Shown here: piece after piece, positions 23,583-34,765 of the stretch
Position numbering within the stretch: position 1 is the first letter of the stretch
Layout of the letters: each line of letters starts with the position of its first letter
Source of the DNA: Mesodorylaimus sp. YZB2_4
Taxonomy: Eukaryota > Nematoda > Enoplea > Dorylaimida > Dorylaimidae
Direction: 5' to 3'
Length of the DNA stretch: 64,000 bases
NCBI GenBank assembly: GCA_030248295.1
Contig: JASANH010000183.1
Coordinates: forward strand, 682,001-746,000
The notes under the pieces: model-generated
The model's database searches: none
What the model saw: the letters and a program-made list of their open reading frames with translations, nothing else
Told to the model about the DNA's origin: nothing
Program-made: the position numbers and the translations under genes

Positions 23583-24584
23583 TCATTTCCCATTGGGAAA
23601 AGTAACAGATTTGACAGACACAGCAGTCACTGCGCCTGAAACAGGGGCCACTTCTCCCCCTGACATGCACAATAATTTCTTGAAAGCCTTTCGATACTCG
23701 TCACTGCGGGCATAATACACATAAAAATTGCAGCCCACATTTACATTAGCCAGTATTCCCACATACATGGAACAGTGAAAGATGACTGTCGGCGGTGCTG
23801 AGGTGATGTTGACCAGAAATATGACCAGCATGGTGACCATCCAGCCCGCGATATAGATCGATACACATATGATCAGCGAGGTCAGCAATCGATTATTGCG
23901 CAATATCTGATCATTGTTGCTCGAACGAACCTTGGCTAACGACTTGGCCCTTCGATACGCACTAGCATAGCAGGCTACCACCAAAACATTGATGGCAATG
24001 TTGGAGTCATTCCAGAATGCCAGTGACACACTGCGCATGGATGTTGGCAGAGCGCAGGATGGGACGATTTCATTGGGATCCTTGTACATAAAGCCTAAAA
24101 TCACATTCACCCCTCCAAAAAGCCACGATGCAGCATTGACTGCGATCACGTAGCTTTTTGAAAGATTCTTGTAAAACATAGGCCACCACAAGGAGACCAT
24201 GCGATCCACACCGATGGCCAGCACCATCAAGGAGCCAGCGTCGAAGGAGAATATGAAAGGGATATTCATATAGAAACACATTTCGTTGGTCACAGCTACT
24301 GATGCCAGTCCTTTGAAAGTAGCGTACAGACCACTTATGGCGCACACGATGAATGCTCCGCCCGAAATGGCATCTGCCAAGGCCAGATTACCGACAAATA
24401 TATTGCACCGATTTTTCGCAAGATCTTGCGTCTTGATCAGTGCCATCACGATCAGCACGTTGCCAAATATGGCAGCACAACCACCAAAAAGTAAAGCTAT
24501 GCTTAATGGCCATACGTATATGTGAAATGGGGGTGGCAGATCGGTAGAGTTCTGGGTGGTGGTTTCACTGTACTTCTCCACCAT
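23583..24584 (-). CDS. srsx-like 7TM chemoreceptor, intact, single exon
   Basis: Rhodopsin-type G-protein-coupled receptor of the plasma membrane, probably a sensory receptor; the ligand is unknown. The preferred start (ATG at 24582-24584) gives 333 aa beginning MVEKYSETTT with an NST glycosylation site. It places HIYVWP about 25 residues in, as in the paralogues; an upstream in-frame ATG at 24683 would add 33 residues. TM1 has GN, TM2 LALADA, TM3 ends IGVDRM (a variant of DRY), and there is a Cys in TM3 and one in extracellular loop 2. TM7 reads NVGCNFYVYYARSDEYRKAF, the srsx-type ending. There is no intron in the coding region. It is flanked by an inverted repeat pair. Family membership is fairly sure, function inferred. 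Confidence 0.88.
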   Translation of the reverse strand: MVEKYSETTTQNSTDLPPPFHIYVWPLSIALLFGGCAAIFGNVLIVMALIKTQDLAKNRCNIFVGNLALADAISGGAFIVCAISGLYATFKGLASVAVTNEMCFYMNIPFIFSFDAGSLMVLAIGVDRMVSLWWPMFYKNLSKSYVIAVNAASWLFGGVNVILGFMYKDPNEIVPSCALPTSMRSVSLAFWNDSNIAINVLVVACYASAYRRAKSLAKVRSSNNDQILRNNRLLTSLIICVSIYIAGWMVTMLVIFLVNITSAPPTVIFHCSMYVGILANVNVGCNFYVYYARSDEYRKAFKKLLCMSGGEVAPVSGAVTAVSVKSVTFPNGK

Positions 24585-25516
24585 TGTGGGGAGAAGGGAT
24601 AATGATCGTTCGAATGCCAATACTTTGCTGCCAAATTTTGTTATTGCTGCTTTCTGGAAACTTTTTTGGGTTTGCGAAGCCAACTGACAGCGACAGTGAA
24701 TATCTGTTGAATTTTACGTGCGAAAAAGTCAGATACATAGAAATAGGTAGGAGCAGTTTTGCTAGTGCTTAAATATTATCATGGTCCATTATTTGTTCTT
24801 TGTTTTGTGTCGGTATCCTACAATGCGTTAATCACGCAAATTCCTGTCCGAAGGAACCCTTCGTGTGGCAGGACAGGTGTCTTTCTTAACACTATGAAAA
24901 ATTCTGCTTTCAAGTGCCAGATTCTTCGAGCGAGCTAAATTCACTTCAGGGGTTCGTGTTTCGTTTTTTTGCTGCTATATCGTGGAGATCCTAGAAGGAA
25001 GTTGATAACATGCGTTGTTTTGCTACTTTGTGGATGTCTGCTCCATGTGAGTCGCGAGCATGTGGTAGTGGGCACCAATAGATATCATTTTGTGCTGTAC
25101 GCCCTGATCGTGAGTTAGTTTTGAAAGACTACGCAATATAGTCCACGTGCAACCAAGCCTGAGCAGGCGTTGGTGAGAAAGTGGCACTGCAGTCGGCGGG
25201 ACAAACTCCGACTGGAGCAAGCAAAGTCTTGTGACTTGACCTGGGGCTGAAACGTCACTGTGACTTGACCCGGGTTGACGTCTCTCAGCAAGGGGAGAAT
25301 ACGCATTCTAGGCAAATCTTCAAGGCCCGCCAGGCACTTGGGTAGCGCAAGGAGAGAAATTTGTTGGCAATATGGTGATAAGCCTTTTGCTGACCCACCC
25401 CGTCTGCTCTCTAACTTATGCCAAGTCTTTTTGATGAAAATTCAGCGGTCCACGCTAATAAACTCATCTTTTGACCACTGGGATCTCGTCATAGCAGCCG
25501 AAAAAGTCTCGGGAAT

Positions 25517-25644
25517 TGGTAAAAATACTTGATTTTAATGCGAATGCGTATACGCAAAGTCTCTCGAATGGGTACTCTATGCGTATTGCGTAATACGCAA
25601 ATTGCGTACTACACAAAATATGCATATAAGTTTGCGTATTTTTT
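25517..25644 (-). repeat. Right member of the inverted repeat pair
   Basis: Read on the minus strand it begins AAAAATACGCAAACTT, contains TACGCAATACGCAT and ends AATCAAGTATTTTTACCA, matching 23073-23165. An extra stretch of about 40 bases lies before the AATCAAG end. Together the two copies enclose 2.35 kb that includes the receptor gene. Confidence 0.7.
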
Positions 25645-25845
25645 ACACTCGGTTTTTACCCCCCCCCCTCCCCTTACTGTAACTAGTTATGCATCCTTGA
25701 CTAAAATTATCAGCGGCCATAGCAGCTTCAAGATCATTTTGACATGGCAGTACATCTCGCTGTCGCTCACGGTCAGCTTTGAACGCGTAACTGGAAAAAT
25801 TCCTGTCAGCTTCGATCATGGATTTTTTCCGAGTACTTAAGCCCA

Positions 25846-25973
25846 AAGTATAGTTCGATGCGATGCGTCAAATAAGCGTGCGATGTGACACTTTTGGGTC
25901 AACTGACAATGTAAAAAGGTGCCTAAAACGTCGCATCGCAAGCTTATTTGACGCATCGCATCGAACTATACTT
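25846..25973. mobile_element. Short MITE with about 42-bp terminal inverted repeats
   Basis: The left arm AAGTATAGTTCGATGCGATG, continuing CGTCAAATAAGC, is matched by its inverse at the right end, GCTTATTTGACGCATCGCAT then CGAACTATACTT. The arms are near perfect and the whole unit is 128 bases. CCA stands on both sides and may be a 3-base target duplication. The centre (ACTGACAATGTAAAAA) recurs at about 51165-51240. Confidence 0.75.
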
Positions 25974-27292
25974 CCAGCCTTACAGCTCCGAATCGATGCC
26001 TCAATTGCCATGAATAATGCCAGTACTTTTTGAAACACTCGTTCAGCATTGGTCAAAGATGCCAGGAGGGCGCAAGTAACATTTAGCCGTATACAGTACT
26101 GTATATACATATAGTCCAAAACACAACACAGACTTTGGCTTTGTGGCCTCACGCTCACAAATCATTGCTACTGTAAGACTTACGAGAAGTCTGCTAACAT
26201 AAGACCTACCAAATTTCTAGCACGAAATTTGGATAAGGAAGTTTAAGAATGGCAGGATTTTTCCAATGTCTTATAAGAAGAATGGTTGTCAGAATTCCTC
26301 TTGACCCTATCGGATAAAAAAAACATGTCTTTTTCCAGCATTCCGTATTATATACCGCTCTGTGGAAGCGCAATTCACTGGCTGGCCGATTGTGTGAAGA
26401 AATATAGACGCTTCCCATGAGCATTTTCCTCATTCAGTACGTGGGATCGCCTTGCAAGGATCTTCATTGAGCAACCTAGCAACTTCTAACAAATTAGTCA
26501 CGTCGCGGAATCGAATGCAGATTCTTCCACCCACTCCTCTTGGTCTCCTACATAATGTACATGAGAAATCCTAATCGAGGAGGCTAAATAAATTAGCTTA
26601 GTTATAGAATCGCACAAGGTTTCCTTCTTACTCCTGACCGTGAACTTTACGCTACACTTTCTACAATTTTACTTGAGTCATATTCGCGAGTATATGGCGG
26701 TAATATAAATTGACTGAAAAAGTTTTGAGATCAAAACAGAAATGGGCCAGTAAACCCTGGATAGGAAACAGGCATGCAAAGGTGCACAAAAAACTTCTCT
26801 TTATGCTAGGGGCTTCATGGCGACATGGGGAACAATCATAAAAGGTCAAATAAAGAAATATGAAGGAGATAAAGCGAGGTTATGCAGGGTTATGTATACG
26901 GTAGGCTTTTCTTATATGCGCGAAGTCAGTTCATAATGAGGCGTGACTCAAACACGCAGATGCCTTATCGTTAGGGACAATAACTCAGAGACAAGAAATA
27001 CTGTTAAGAAGAGGATGTTCGCACATTGGCCCGATCTATCGCCGCTGTCGGTAGAATAAAAGGTACATATAGGTACACAATAATGTACACTAGCAAAGTA
27101 TTATTCAAAATAAGTTCAGCAAAAACATACGATAAAAAAGTATTCATTTCCAAAATACAGAGGTGAACAATCGAAGCTGAACCCGAAGTCGACACATGAA
27201 CACTACAATAAATTACCATGTGAACTATGTTACCATGTTTTTCGCACGTTAAACATAGTTCTAAGCTATAAATGATTGTCAGACTTCTTTGA
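25974..27292. other. Intergenic region between two receptor genes
   Basis: AT-rich sequence without a supportable gene. It holds several TACAGTA/TACTGTA words (for example TACAGTACTGTATA near 26093). Confidence 0.5.
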
Positions 27293-28300
27293 TTAAGTTG
27301 TTATCGGCGAAACAGTAACAGATTTGAGAGACACGGCAGTCACTGCGCCTGAAACAGGAGCTATTTCGCCCCCTGAAATACACAATAATTTCCTAAAAGC
27401 CTTCCGATACTCGTCGCTGCGGGCATAATAAACATAAAAATTGCAGCCCACATTTACATTAGCGAGTATTCCCACATACATGGAACAGTGAAAGATGACT
27501 GTCGGCGGTGCTGAGGTGATGTTGACCAGAAATATGACCAGCATGGTGACCATCCAGCCCGCGACATAGATCGATACACATATGATCAGCGAGGTCAGCA
27601 ATCGATTATTGCGCAGTATCTGATCATTGTTGCTCGATCGAACCTTGGCTAACGACTTGGCCTTTCGATACGCACTAGCATAGCAGGCTACGACCAGCAC
27701 ATTGATGACAATGTTAGAATCGTTCCAAAATGCCAGTGCCACACTGCGAATGGAAGTGGGCATGGCGCACGCGGGAACAATTTCATGGGGATCCTTGTAT
27801 ATGAAACCTAAAATCACATTCACCCCGCCAAATATCCAGGACAGGGCATTGACTGCGATCACGTAAGTTTTGGAAAGATTCTTGTAAAACAATGGCCACC
27901 ACAAGGAGACCATGCGATCCACTCCGATGGCCAGCACCATCAGCGAGCCAGCATCGAAGGAGAATACGGCGGGGATATTGATATAGAAACACATCTCGTT
28001 GGATATGGCCACTGCAGCTAGTCCTCGCAAAGAGGCGAAAACACCGTTCACCCCGTACACGATGAAGTAGGCACCCGAGATGGCATCGGCCACTGCCAGG
28101 TTGCTCACAAACATGTTGCATCGATTTCGATTCAGTTCAGGCGACTTGATCAAAGCTGCTACGACCATGATATTCCCAAATACAGCACCCAAACCACCGA
28201 CCAGGAAAGCAATATTGAGTGGCCAGATGTAAATTTGGAATGGCTGAAGAGAAGAGTCGTTGGAAATGTTCAGTGAAGTTGAGTTGATTCGGCCATCCAT
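27293..28300 (-). CDS. srsx-like 7TM chemoreceptor, intact, single exon
   Basis: Paralogue of the gene at 23.6 kb in the same orientation, 3.7 kb away. The start chosen is the ATG at 28298-28300 (MDGRINSTSLNISND, two glycosylation-type sites), giving 335 aa, because IYIWP then sits at the family position; the open frame extends upstream to 28465. Motifs: TM1 GN, NRCNMF, LAVADAISG, IGVDRM at the end of TM3, WNDSN in TM5, APPTVIFHCSMYVG before TM7, and FYVYYARSDEYRKAF after it. The last 350 coding bases are nearly identical in DNA to the 23.6 kb gene, whereas the N-terminal half is much more different. A perfect 15-base hairpin lies about 110 bases upstream of the start. Role: probable chemosensory G-protein-coupled receptor. 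Confidence 0.88.
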   Translation of the reverse strand: MDGRINSTSLNISNDSSLQPFQIYIWPLNIAFLVGGLGAVFGNIMVVAALIKSPELNRNRCNMFVSNLAVADAISGAYFIVYGVNGVFASLRGLAAVAISNEMCFYINIPAVFSFDAGSLMVLAIGVDRMVSLWWPLFYKNLSKTYVIAVNALSWIFGGVNVILGFIYKDPHEIVPACAMPTSIRSVALAFWNDSNIVINVLVVACYASAYRKAKSLAKVRSSNNDQILRNNRLLTSLIICVSIYVAGWMVTMLVIFLVNITSAPPTVIFHCSMYVGILANVNVGCNFYVYYARSDEYRKAFRKLLCISGGEIAPVSGAVTAVSLKSVTVSPITT

Positions 28301-28412
28301 TGCGTACAGCTTGATGTGTTTTTTTCTGAAAAACAGCACAGCTTCTTTTCTTTTCTGTCTAAAAAGGTGCTGTAGCGACTGCAACAAGGAAAATAATACA
28401 GCGAAATCAAAC

Positions 28413-28450
28413 ATATGGTGTCTTATACAGTACAGTATAAGACACCATAT
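28413..28450. repeat. Perfect 15-bp hairpin upstream of a receptor gene
   Basis: ATATGGTGTCTTATA (28413-28427) and its exact inverse TATAAGACACCATAT (28436-28450) are separated by eight bases, CAGTACAG. It stands 113 bases before the chosen ATG of the receptor gene on the minus strand. Confidence 0.85.
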
Positions 28451-29830
28451 CTTTATGTCTGTCAAAGCTATAAAGTCTTTAGAATCTATGCATAGTTCTT
28501 ATCTCTTGCTGTGGTCGTATATAGTCTCAATATCTCCTTCCATTTATGTCCTATTTTTGTGACACCAGTCAATACGACATTTGCCCAATGCACAGGATGA
28601 ATGCCTATGCCTTTAGAGGACTAAACAACAGCCACGGCATTAGGTAGCTGTTACATAAAGGGAATAGAATTTCAACTCTAAAATTTCTCACATGCCTTCA
28701 TTTTCTCATTCTTTAGCTGCGCTCATTATGAAATGCAGAAATCGGAGATAACGCCATCCCGCGATTTAAGGGATTAAGGGAAACGAATGAAAAACAAGCG
28801 TCATATTCGCCATTTTGCATCCTATAATCCTGAAAAACAGTTTTCTTGATGAAAGATTCAGTTGCCTATACGTAATGATAAAACAAAGCATTCAAGAATT
28901 TTGGATGAAAGAAAAGCGTTTTATTGGTTCAAGACTCAAATCTATCAAAAAGACGTGCGTGAAAACGACTGCTGGATGCACAGGTGCAGGAAATGACTAG
29001 ACAGAGTCAATGGAGTCATTGGATTGACTGCGGAAAGCCACCTTGCAGAACCCGTCCATCGAAAGACACCTCGCAGAACTCCTTTCATGGGTTGTAGTAC
29101 TAACACATAATAGTGGTGCAATTTCTACGGGATGCAAAGCCAGTCTCCCCACCACGCAAAGAATAAGAATTCGACTACAGAATGTCATCACGAATTCTCT
29201 GCTAGAAAATGCGGTCGTGCCGAGTTCTATCACCATACGACCCAAGAGGTGCAGTTGTTGTCCAAGGCCGCCCTACACGAAGTGACAAGGGGCTTATTAA
29301 TTGGTAAGGACTCACGAAATTACGCAGCAGGTGATAAGCACTAACGTGATCAGCGTCGACTCGATCAGGGACAAAATCATTGCGTGACGAAATGCGTAAA
29401 TAAATTCATCTTTTCTAGTCCATCTGATTTTGTCTGTTTTTCAGGGCACTCATCGCAAGGACTTGTCGTGAGGGTATTTTAAAACCGACAGTTAATAGAC
29501 ATCCGAAAAAAGAATTTGCCAAACTTTCCTATTAGTAAATCGCCATCTTTCATAAAAAAATTCTCTAAATGATGGATGAACAAAAAATTTGCAGGAAAAA
29601 TGAAGAAGATAAGGCTAGCCAGTGGCGACTGTAGAACATGATTTCGAAATTGGCATGGGTCACACGGACGCGCTATTACTCTGTTGGCCTCTATACAGTG
29701 AAGAAATTTTTAGTTCACCGAAGGATTTTTGGTTTCGTGCGTTTTAAGCTTTGGGCATTTCAAGCTGCTCTACATTGTGTGCGCCAGCCCACCAGTTGAA
29801 GGTCTTTTTCCTCGAAGTAGTATTTCTTAC
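28451..29830. other. Intergenic region, no gene seen
   Basis: AT-rich sequence with short unrelated open frames only. No motifs or splice chains are recognised. Confidence 0.45.
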
Positions 29831-30121
29831 CTTCGCACGAACAAATGCTCCGACGACAAGCACCCTATCGTCTATTACAAGCGGTTGCACAACATGAGCC
29901 TTTTGTGCTACCAGCGACATGATCTTCGAGTTTATATAGAAACCCCTTGCTGTCTCAATCGCCCGGCCTTTTGAATTGACGTATAATTGTGATATGTGGA
30001 CTAGGTGACCGCAAGGAATACTGAACAAATCGAAGGTTGGGTTGGGCCACACACTGACAATTACTGCAAGCCCTAAATCCCCTATACCCCCTAGAGCCAG
30101 TACCAAAAGTACACTACCCAT
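29831..30121 (-). CDS. Possible 5' exon of a small secreted protein
   Basis: From the ATG at 30119-30121 a 97-codon frame ends exactly in AAG followed by a GTAAGA donor at 29830. The first 22 residues are hydrophobic (MGSVLLVLALGGIGDLGLAV), compatible with a signal peptide. The rest looks like alternating beta-strand sequence with a PCG motif (FSIPCGHLVHISQLY, then IDDRVLVVGAFVRAK). An acceptor-like GTCAG also lies inside the leader, so the true first exon could be elsewhere. No downstream exon was found with confidence and the family is not recognised. It may be a real gene start or a fragment. Confidence 0.3.
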
Positions 30122-30239
30122 CTTGGCGTAAAGGTTGCCAGTTTACCAGGTCGGCTGCTGTGGTCGTCCTGGCTGGCCGGCTTTGGGGTTTGGAAATCCG
30201 ATAATCCGAAACTGCGCAAGAGAGAATCTGTAAGTCTAC

Positions 30240-30490
30240 GTGGCCGCTTTGGTGCAGCGGTTCGGCATTCGTCTCTCCGTATCGCTTGGGAGCAAGTGGG
30301 TAGACTCATCCTGGGTTCGAACGGAGTCCAAACGAGCAGACAGTCTCAGCTGTCGAACACCGACAGGGTTCAAAGCCCCCGTCACCGTCCAAGGAAGTCG
30401 GTGTGCAGTCTGGGATGCCCCCTCGTGGAGGTGCTCCTAGTCGAGACACACAGAGGGATGCTGGTGTGTGTGCCGGTCCCCCCTTGCTTA
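30240..30490 (+). repeat. tRNA-like SINE (second type)
   Basis: Begins GTGGCCGCTTTGGTGCAGCG, with an A box of the form TGGTGCAGCGG. A perfect B box GGTTCGAA follows about 65 bases on, then a 150-base body and AAGG/AAAA-rich flank. It resembles the 13835-14154 element in general layout but not closely in sequence. The variable head cannot fold into a good tRNA cloverleaf by eye, so a working tRNA gene is unlikely. Confidence 0.5.
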
Positions 30491-33400
30491 TAAGGTTTGA
30501 ATGGCGGCTAGAGGCAAAAACGGGACTACGCCCAAAAAAATTTCAAAAAGCCTCGACATGACTGATGTTCACAAGCTCCTGAAGGTCGCACTGACTGTGA
30601 GAATTCGCTCAGTTTACAAGTACATACTCGTACCAAAGGAGTTACTAAAATTCAACTTGAAAATCCGAAGCTGAAGCCTAAGCCAGGGCCGGTACAAACG
30701 TTTAGATTATCACGTGAGCATTTCGAACCAATCATTTAATGAGGTGTGTAAGATGTTCCATAGGGCATAGCCGTAAAAAGTCTTTTGCACCTGCTCCAGG
30801 GGCGTTAATCCCTCATCTTGTACTTCGATACAGCTAAAGTCAGCATGACGACAGGCGAGCTTTCGAATCGAAAATGGTACCCCTCGCGTGATATTCGCCG
30901 CGCTAAGTCCAATTCCTAGCTCACAGAGTTTTAAGTACAGTTTGTAGCAGAAAGATGAAATACATGAAAATTACACCATATGCACCAATTATTAGGTCAT
31001 TGGTTAGGATCCGGTAGAGCTTCCCCCTGGCGTGTCATATTTGTCGAATGCAGGTCTCATTGAATATGTAATAAAGCCAATGTTCAAAGGACCAGAGAGG
31101 GCAGGGCCAGTGATGGTCCCATACAGTACACAGTCCGATCACAACCAGGGGCCGGTTTCACAGTCAGATAGGCCATGTGCTAAAGAGGACGATCAAATCA
31201 CCATGGTGTAGGATAGAACCTAAGGTGTCATAATGTTTGGGACATTTCCTAGATGCTTGTGAAGATGATCAACAGATTTTACGCATTCTTTTCCGGGTTT
31301 TGTGAGACGCTTTAGAGAAATCTTACATGGACGAAAGTTATGCACTTTTCAGGCTCAAGTACTGGCTGATGTAACCCTTTGCTCTTAGAAACTGCTACAG
31401 CCCATCGGGAAACTTTGCCGAAGCCAGTTTTTTTTTAAAGCATAACAGAGAGATGCAGATGCAGTCTTCTTTCTTCGAATCGCCAGTTTCCTTACGACGG
31501 CTATGAAGCATCGAAATTTCTGATAGGTCATTCTGTCGCCCTCTGCGTTAAAAGATTCTTCAAACTGCATTCAAAGTTTTCCCTCATTTTTGCGATATCC
31601 TCTTTTCAATCACCAAAAACAGCGAAATAAGTCAGTGCTCTGTGCACCCGTTCTATATATGGTAACGGAGGCGATGCCATTTCCTAATATGACGCGAAGC
31701 TCATTGATCCGACATGACTGGGAGCAAATAGGAAAGGGCCGACGTCAAGAGCTCTCTTACTGACGAGTTTGCAAATAGAAAATGCGTAGAAAAGATGGAT
31801 AGCGAGCTGAAGCCACAGCTGCGAAAGTGCCATGCATTCCTCGAGAGAATGACTAACCAGTACAACCAGGTCATTCAAACTGAAAAATCGGCTTCTTGGT
31901 GGACCGAAACTGCTTTACACTGCTTGCGCGCTAGTTTACACTTTGTGCTACTGGTATTGTTTTCGTAGTGCTCTCTTTTCATTCCTGACCCCTCGCCATT
32001 TAAGGCCCATAAGAAGGACGATTAATATCTCAGTTGCTTCCTGCCTGACCGCACGAATCTCCAGAGCGCTGGGGTAATAGCTGGTCCAATTACTGTCGCT
32101 AAAATTATCATCATTTTCAAACCTTTTGAGAAATGAGGCCGTAGTTGGTTTCTTTTTGGCTCAATGCCAATTTAAAACGAAGCAAAATGGAACTCAATCT
32201 GCTGGTTTTATAATCTGTGGTTTTATTATTTCCTAAAAAGGACAAGCAATAAACCAGAAACGTGGAGTACAGGTTTAAAGAAACGAAATAGAAAAAGAAA
32301 AATATGCCGACACGGCAGGGTTTTCTGGGATTCGAGAAGGAAAACGGATGATAGAAGCCAAGAACTGAGCCAATAAGAGAAACCCAAGACGGGCAATATG
32401 GAATAGAGGCAGACAGGGAAGAATGAAATGAAGAAGCATGAACTATCTTGGGATTTGCGAGCGAACGGAGGGACAGCAGGGAGGCCGTCGAAGCGTGCTA
32501 TATGACGATTACTAGGACTAGTGACTCGACTGAAGGAAACGAGAACGCGAAACGTAGTTCAAGTAAGGATGCCCTTCATGGACCTCCTCTTGCCAAGTTT
32601 ACTTGGAAAACTTTACGTTGAATCCATTTTCTCTGTGCTGATCGGTTCTCGACCTACACCACGCGGAGTACATAATCTTTTGACGGTGTGGCGACTAAGA
32701 CAGGAACAGGATGCTGAAATGATTTTACCACATAGTTTATTATTCCTATCTATTTCGTCTCTTCTTTAAACTTGAAACCAGCGCGATGCAGTGCTGATTA
32801 GAGATGGGTTATAATAGCAATAAGACGATGAATAACTTTAACAAGTGCGACCATGATATTTGAATTCTCATCGTAAGTACACACTGTGCTTGTTTTTCTG
32901 GTGTCCTCTAAGATGTTTTTATCATAGCAAAGAACCTATACCTACAACTCTCTTGAGTGCAGAGTCTTCTTCGTCATACTTCATGTTTTACTGCAAAGCC
33001 AAGCAACTAGCGCGCACTGACGGGAGAAGACACAAAAAGCAAGCAGCAGATCTTGCAAAAAAAGGACGTAGAACGAATAATTGCCATAAGAGAACTCAAG
33101 ACAGGATGTCTGCAAGGATCGACCAAGTGCTTGCTTAGAGGGCATGAAGAACCGCTTGCAGGAATCGTATTTCTAGAGTGCGCCATTGTGCGGTTCGCGA
33201 CGCGTCCGCGACTTTTCGCGGCTGCGACGAAAGCGTGCGAGTCGGTCGTTGACCCTCAAAAACCATTCGCGAGCTGCAACTCCCACACTTTAGAAATTCA
33301 TGCCTTGCACGCTGTTCTCTGGGACTTGTGAGCATGGGACAGGCCAATTTTTTCAGTTTTTTTCTGCTCCACAAGATAGGCATTGTTCGAAATTACACAC

Positions 33401-34097
33401 CTCATGAGACGAGCATGAGTCAAAAAGATGCTTAAAATTTTAGTTTTCCGCAACTATTTTATTCCGATGCACCGATAATGCATAGAACATACCCATATTT
33501 TCTGAATCTACGCACAGATGCTGGTCCATGCTTGTCTGATATAATTTGAATTTTGACTTTTGGCGGGAATATCTCGCGATAGGTTAGACCTATTTAAATT
33601 TCTAGAAAGTATTTGATGGCTTATCATCTTATGATCATTTTGATATATTCTAGATCAGTCCAGGGCCAAGGGTGAGGGACATATGGTCGATATCGCCCAA
33701 GCAACACGTTTTTATGAGTATTTCCATGGTGAGAAACATGGTGAAAAACATTTTTGAATTTTTCAGCACCATACACTGCTGGGGTACGTTTGCGTATACT
33801 GTTCAGTAAGCTGAAAAGTCTGGCGGAAGCACCGCCGGAGTTCCGCTGGAGACAAAGAGCATAGGAGACAAAGAGTGGAGAAGGAGCAAAGGAACAGCGG
33901 ACTTGCCGCCTCCAAGGAGGTCCACCAGTCAACTGTCTCCTAGAACCACTTCCACTGCAACCACTTGGTCGGTCCAGCCTTGTCCAGATGATGGTCCGCT
34001 TCCGTGTTCAGATTGTGACCGCACAAACTGCGGTCTGCTTCCTTGACCGAATTGCGGCCTGAATCCCCGTTTATGTTCATGGAACCTGGCTCGCTGG

Positions 34098-34184
34098 CTA
34101 ATTTGCCTTGCCTCTCACCTTGCCATCGTTGTCCACCATTGCACCAGCAACACCGACACCAAGGAGAAAGACTACCAGACTCAT
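34098..34184 (-). CDS. Very short open frame with signal-peptide-like start (doubtful)
   Basis: ATG at 34182-34184 reads MSLVVFLLGVGVAGA and then VDNDGK, followed by a GTGAGA that could be a donor, and a stop soon after if unspliced. The hydrophobic leader with an AGA end looks like a secretion signal. Other frames downstream stay open (to about 33927), but joining them needs a frameshift or a splice of unusual size. No family is recognised. Confidence 0.18.
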   Translation of the reverse strand: MSLVVFLLGVGVAGAMVDNDGKVRGKAN

Positions 34185-34607
34185 AGTCGCTCTCAAGCTT
34201 CCTTTAACTTTTTTGAGTACCATTTGATTGAGGATGTGATCTGTACCTGCCATTTTTAGGATGGGTTTGATAATTTTACTATGCAAGTGCAAAATCGGAC
34301 TTCTGCCGTCCAAACACAAGTCTCATCAAAATACTGTCAAAATTCCCCTTTTAATACCGCCAGTTTTTAACTTTCTGCTTTTTTATTCTGCAATCTTTTT
34401 TGACATATTGGCGAGCACTGTTGACATTTTTAGACACTGCAGTAGTGCAGGTGCTTTCTTATGCCGCGTCTGGTGCAGTATTTGGGTCGGGAAAAATGTG
34501 TGGTTCTGGGAGACTGATGCAGCGCTTTATTTATCACAGTGATATCCTGTGATCATGCTCAATACCGTACCTTGAAAAGCGTGAAGTTCAAAATTTGGAG
34601 CTCAGGA

Positions 34608-34765
34608 ATAACGGTATAATTAACGATATCATGTTTTTTACTACAAACATCGTTATCGTTACCGTTATTTCAAAAAATATCGTTATCGTTTCGTTAACGA
34701 CGTTGAAAAGATGTCGTTAACGACATAATATCGTTATCGTTATAGTTAACGATATATACTCTATG
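34608..34765. repeat. Palindromic CGTTATCGTT/AACGATAT repeat cluster
   Basis: About ten copies of AACGATA or its inverse TATCGTT in 158 bases, including ATCGTTATCGTTACCGTTAT, TCGTTAACGACG and TAGTTAACGATATATA. Many are arranged as inverted pairs, so the strand can fold on itself. Confidence 0.7.
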
